Below are positions 61,501 through 64,000 of a DNA stretch of 64,000 nt, one piece after another. The stretch is from Lepidonotus clava. Taxonomy: Eukaryota; Annelida; Polychaeta; Phyllodocida; Polynoidae. The notes under the pieces are model-generated. The model searched no databases, had not been told where the DNA came from, and saw only the letters and a list, made by a program, of their open reading frames with translations. A program made the translations under genes and the position numbers. How positions within the stretch are numbered: position 1 is the first letter of the stretch; every line of letters starts with the position of its first letter. The stretch spans positions 25,135,629 through 25,199,628 of the forward strand of contig OW387147.1 in the NCBI GenBank assembly GCA_936440205.1, written 5' to 3'.

Positions 61501-63545
61501 GGGAACAGTTTGAATGAAATATGCCGGGGAAATAATGAGGATTAGTTCTCAATTAGTTATTTGTGATTGAACGTAGGAGTAGGATTTTATTGGATTACTG
61601 GGGAAATAATGGGACTGATTCGGTCGTTTTTCAAAGAGCTAAGGAGCCAACATGTATGTTAAAGACGGAGATCCACTATGCGATTATGCTCCGATTTTGT
61701 ACCGATTTTAAAAATCGGTTTGACAATTAAAGGGTCATTTTTACAAAATACGTAATTCATTACTAACTTATAATCAATTGCCGTAGCTAAAAGCGAATAT
61801 TGACCCGAAAACACGTTCCTAACTATATGCAAAATGTATTAAATGGATCATGATCACTGACTTGAAGAGAATGTTATTCAATTATCATATTAACTTATGG
61901 AAAAGAATGAAAAATGCCATGGTTTATTCGGATATTATGAATGATAATATTATGATTAAATATTTAACAGCGTGTCACTGCATATTACAATTTGTAAACA
62001 CACTATGCATTTGACGTGACAATGGCTTTCCGTCGTTAAAACTTTGCATAATTTCCCTAGGTTAATCGGTTTTCATGACTTATACCTTTTACATCAACTT
62101 CGTCCCATCGGCAGGACCTTTATCTATCTGTTATTAGTAATACTGTCCACACAATATCTCTCTCATCAAACATCGAGTGGCAGGGTATTGTGGTCTATGA
62201 CTGTGCCCATCAACATTTGACAGGCTTCACCTACCCCCAATAAGCTTCAATTAATACAAATTGAAAGCCTTTTTAGATATGAGCATAAAACCCTATGGCC
62301 GTAGCCTTAATGGAAGGTATTGTGTTCAGCCATTCCTTCACCGAAGACAGCTTTTAACACTATATTTCTTTACAAAGATTTCCCCATCCATTCCTTACCT
62401 CGACCTGCAAAACCCACCCTCCTTAAATAACTCAGTCAAGAAACCGAGTTTGGATATTAAATTCTAATGGGAAGTTTTTTTCAGGCTAATCGCAATAAAA
62501 GCAGTATTAAATTTGCGGGTGGAGTTCGCCTACATTTTAGTCAGATGGGCATTAATGGCGTTCTGGCGCATGCGCAGGTGAGGTCATGCGTGTAAGCGGA
62601 GCTGGCCGTGACCCCAGGGTAGGTGGTGTAATGTGGGGCGTGCCGGTGTAACGCGGGGGGGGCCACAACACCTGTTCACTGAGAGCCCGAGGTAGGGTGT
62701 TCATTATGGGGCTTCAAATATCAACTACTCAAATCCTTAAATATGGGATATTTCATGTGAAACCTATCAGAATAATGTTTTTTTTGGGTAGTGAGTGATG
62801 TTAGTTGTTACCTTTTTGTTACCATAAGTAGGCCTATTTGTCGACACAATTACTAAAATAATCAGCTTTGTAACATTCGGAATCAGACGCTTACTTGCGT
62901 CTCCAAGGTCACAACTTGATATTTCGAATTTCGAAAGTAGTTGTATGTTGGAAGTATTTTGATGAATACTACAAATCATATCTATTAATGTCCAAACCCG
63001 ATCTCCTGTAATTTCCTCGTCGCTCTATCATTCTCCAATTACGTAAGCAATCAGTTACTGTGTATATATATTGCAAGAAGTTCATCAAATTAATATCTAT
63101 AAAAAGTTACAGTTTTTACGATTTCTCCAAAATTGATATTTATAAAAAGATACAGTTTTCACGATTTCTCCAAAATTCAGCCATTCAGTTTGGCCAAGCA
63201 GAACTACCACAAAGAGAGGGTTATCAGTGGGAGAAACCAATGAGGATTTACAAATGCATTTGAATGCTAGGCACCCATATGATATAGAGTGCTATAGGCC
63301 TAAACAGATTTTACAAAGATATACATAATTGTTTTGCCAATTTTTGTGTATTTAACTTCACTCATGTGATCTAAATAAGTTTCGGAAGAGAATAAAACAA
63401 AATCTCAGACAGTTATTCAGTAAAGAAAATTAAATTTAAATAAGGTACCGGGTATATGCCCAAAATAATGGGTATTTCAGTATTCCCCTTTCTACGTCGT
63501 GATATTGGGAATTCTATTTCAAAGTACCTTTGGAACCCCCAGAGC
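61501..63545. other. No gene recognised apart from a weak exon candidate
   Basis: AT-rich unique sequence. A minus-strand stretch at 62895-62968 (74 nt) has a donor (GTAAGC) and a weak acceptor, and its phase fits exon 51720-51785; support is too thin to call. A 40-bp direct duplication with ACGATTTCTCCAAAATT occurs at about 63118 and 63160. Confidence 0.4.
62560..62590 (+). promoter_or_regulatory. NRF1 palindrome fused to donor-like GCAGGTGAGG
   Basis: GCGCATGCGC (62566-62575) matches the NRF1 core and runs straight into CAG/GTGAGG, a donor-like string. A short first exon starting upstream on the plus strand would fit, but this is unproven. Confidence 0.3.
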
Positions 63546-63550
63546 TTATA

Positions 63551-63794
63551 CACTGCGCGAAATTAGACCTTTAATGACCTTTGATTTTGTAAATGGAGCC
63601 ATTGAGGTTCATTAAAGGCATAGGAAATGTCACCTTTCCAATACCTTTGCAAGATCTTTAATGAATTTGTAAAGGTCACCTGAAATTCTTTTGGAAAGGT
63701 CTTGTAAAGATGATCTTTCCATTACCTTTAGCACACCTCAATGGCTCCATTTACACAAACTTAAAGGTCCTAAAATGTCTTTTTTCATGCAGTG
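63551..63794. mobile_element. MITE with CACTGCRYGAAA ends and long inverted arms
   Basis: The left end CACTGCGCGAAATTAGAC and the right end (reverse complement CACTGCATGAAAAAAGAC) begin inverted arms of about 60 bp that share GTAAATGGAGCCATTGAGG. AAAGGTC/GACCTTT words recur throughout, giving a second inner foldback. Outer flanks (TTATA, TTAGT) match only in part. 244 bp, non-coding. Confidence 0.78.
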
Positions 63795-64000
63795 TTAGTC
63801 AGTGAAAAACACAATTAATAGTAGCCTGTATATAACAAAATATAATTATGCTAAAGCTCAGTTTCTTTCTTTACATTTTAGAGATTTAGGGATTCCCTTT
63901 TATTGAAAGGTGGAAATTCCCAATTAGTCTTTATGTAATTAATTTTGGGATTCCTCTTTAAACGCATAAAATAGACCAAATTGTATAGTCCCATAATCAT

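Noticed and set aside
62895-62968. 74-nt minus-strand exon candidate phase-compatible with 51720-51785
   Set aside because: Weak acceptor, 11-kb intron required, and a frame this short is often open by chance.

Overview
This is a eukaryotic nuclear window, almost entirely non-coding. It has no operon structure and no open reading frame above about 150 codons, and the longest ones are shadows of GC-rich blocks. It does have clear spliceosomal splice sites, a tRNA-derived SINE, many short inverted-repeat DNA transposons, microsatellites, and GC-rich promoter-like islands in an AT-rich background. The best guess is a marine invertebrate, probably a lophotrochozoan and perhaps a mollusc. That rests on overall texture, the SINE and an AAAGGGAAGTAACT-type string near 7489, which I remember as common in molluscan repeats. 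The species is not settled.

Coding content. The best gene evidence is a set of small exons on the minus strand. Exons at 51720-51785, 46003-46034 and 45700-45767 have splice signals on both sides and join in frame with matching phases. The peptide they give includes KVKHGNFTELEMKVFYEVAN. I do not recognise the protein. Further phase-compatible exon candidates lie downstream on the same strand at 28327-28390, 25761-25898, 14382-14463 and 10054-10117. If they belong to the same gene, it spans more than 40 kb and most of the window is its introns. That link is inference.

Layout. 1-10 kb: unique sequence, a degenerate minisatellite (about 1985-2410), a cluster of CAGGTR motifs (3.9-4.3 kb) and a CpG-rich block with an NRF1-type palindrome (4.7-5.1 kb). 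10.3-14.1 kb: a 3.8-kb non-autonomous DNA transposon with nearly identical 0.64-kb terminal inverted repeats flanked by TA. 14-44 kb: mainly unique AT-rich sequence with islands that look like regulatory elements (around 20.6, 30.4, 32.2, 33.7 and 38.2 kb) and two MITEs (34.4 and 39.4 kb). 45-51.3 kb: a dense, partly nested set of MITEs and a SINE inside the introns of the minus-strand gene. 52-63.5 kb: unique sequence, two more MITEs and promoter-like islands with CRE, ETS, CCAAT, E2F, NRF1 and TCTCGCGAGA motifs (57.2, 59.2-59.5, 60.3, 61.4 and 62.6 kb).

No CRISPR, rRNA, intact tRNA gene, retroviral or Polinton-like element was found. I found no convincing new multi-gene system. The most unusual items are the large TA-flanked foldback element, a 980-bp TA-flanked element that carries its end unit three times, a long intronic hairpin nested inside a MITE, two unrelated CAGG-ended MITEs with exact 5-bp target duplications, and the excess of TGACGTCA octamers.
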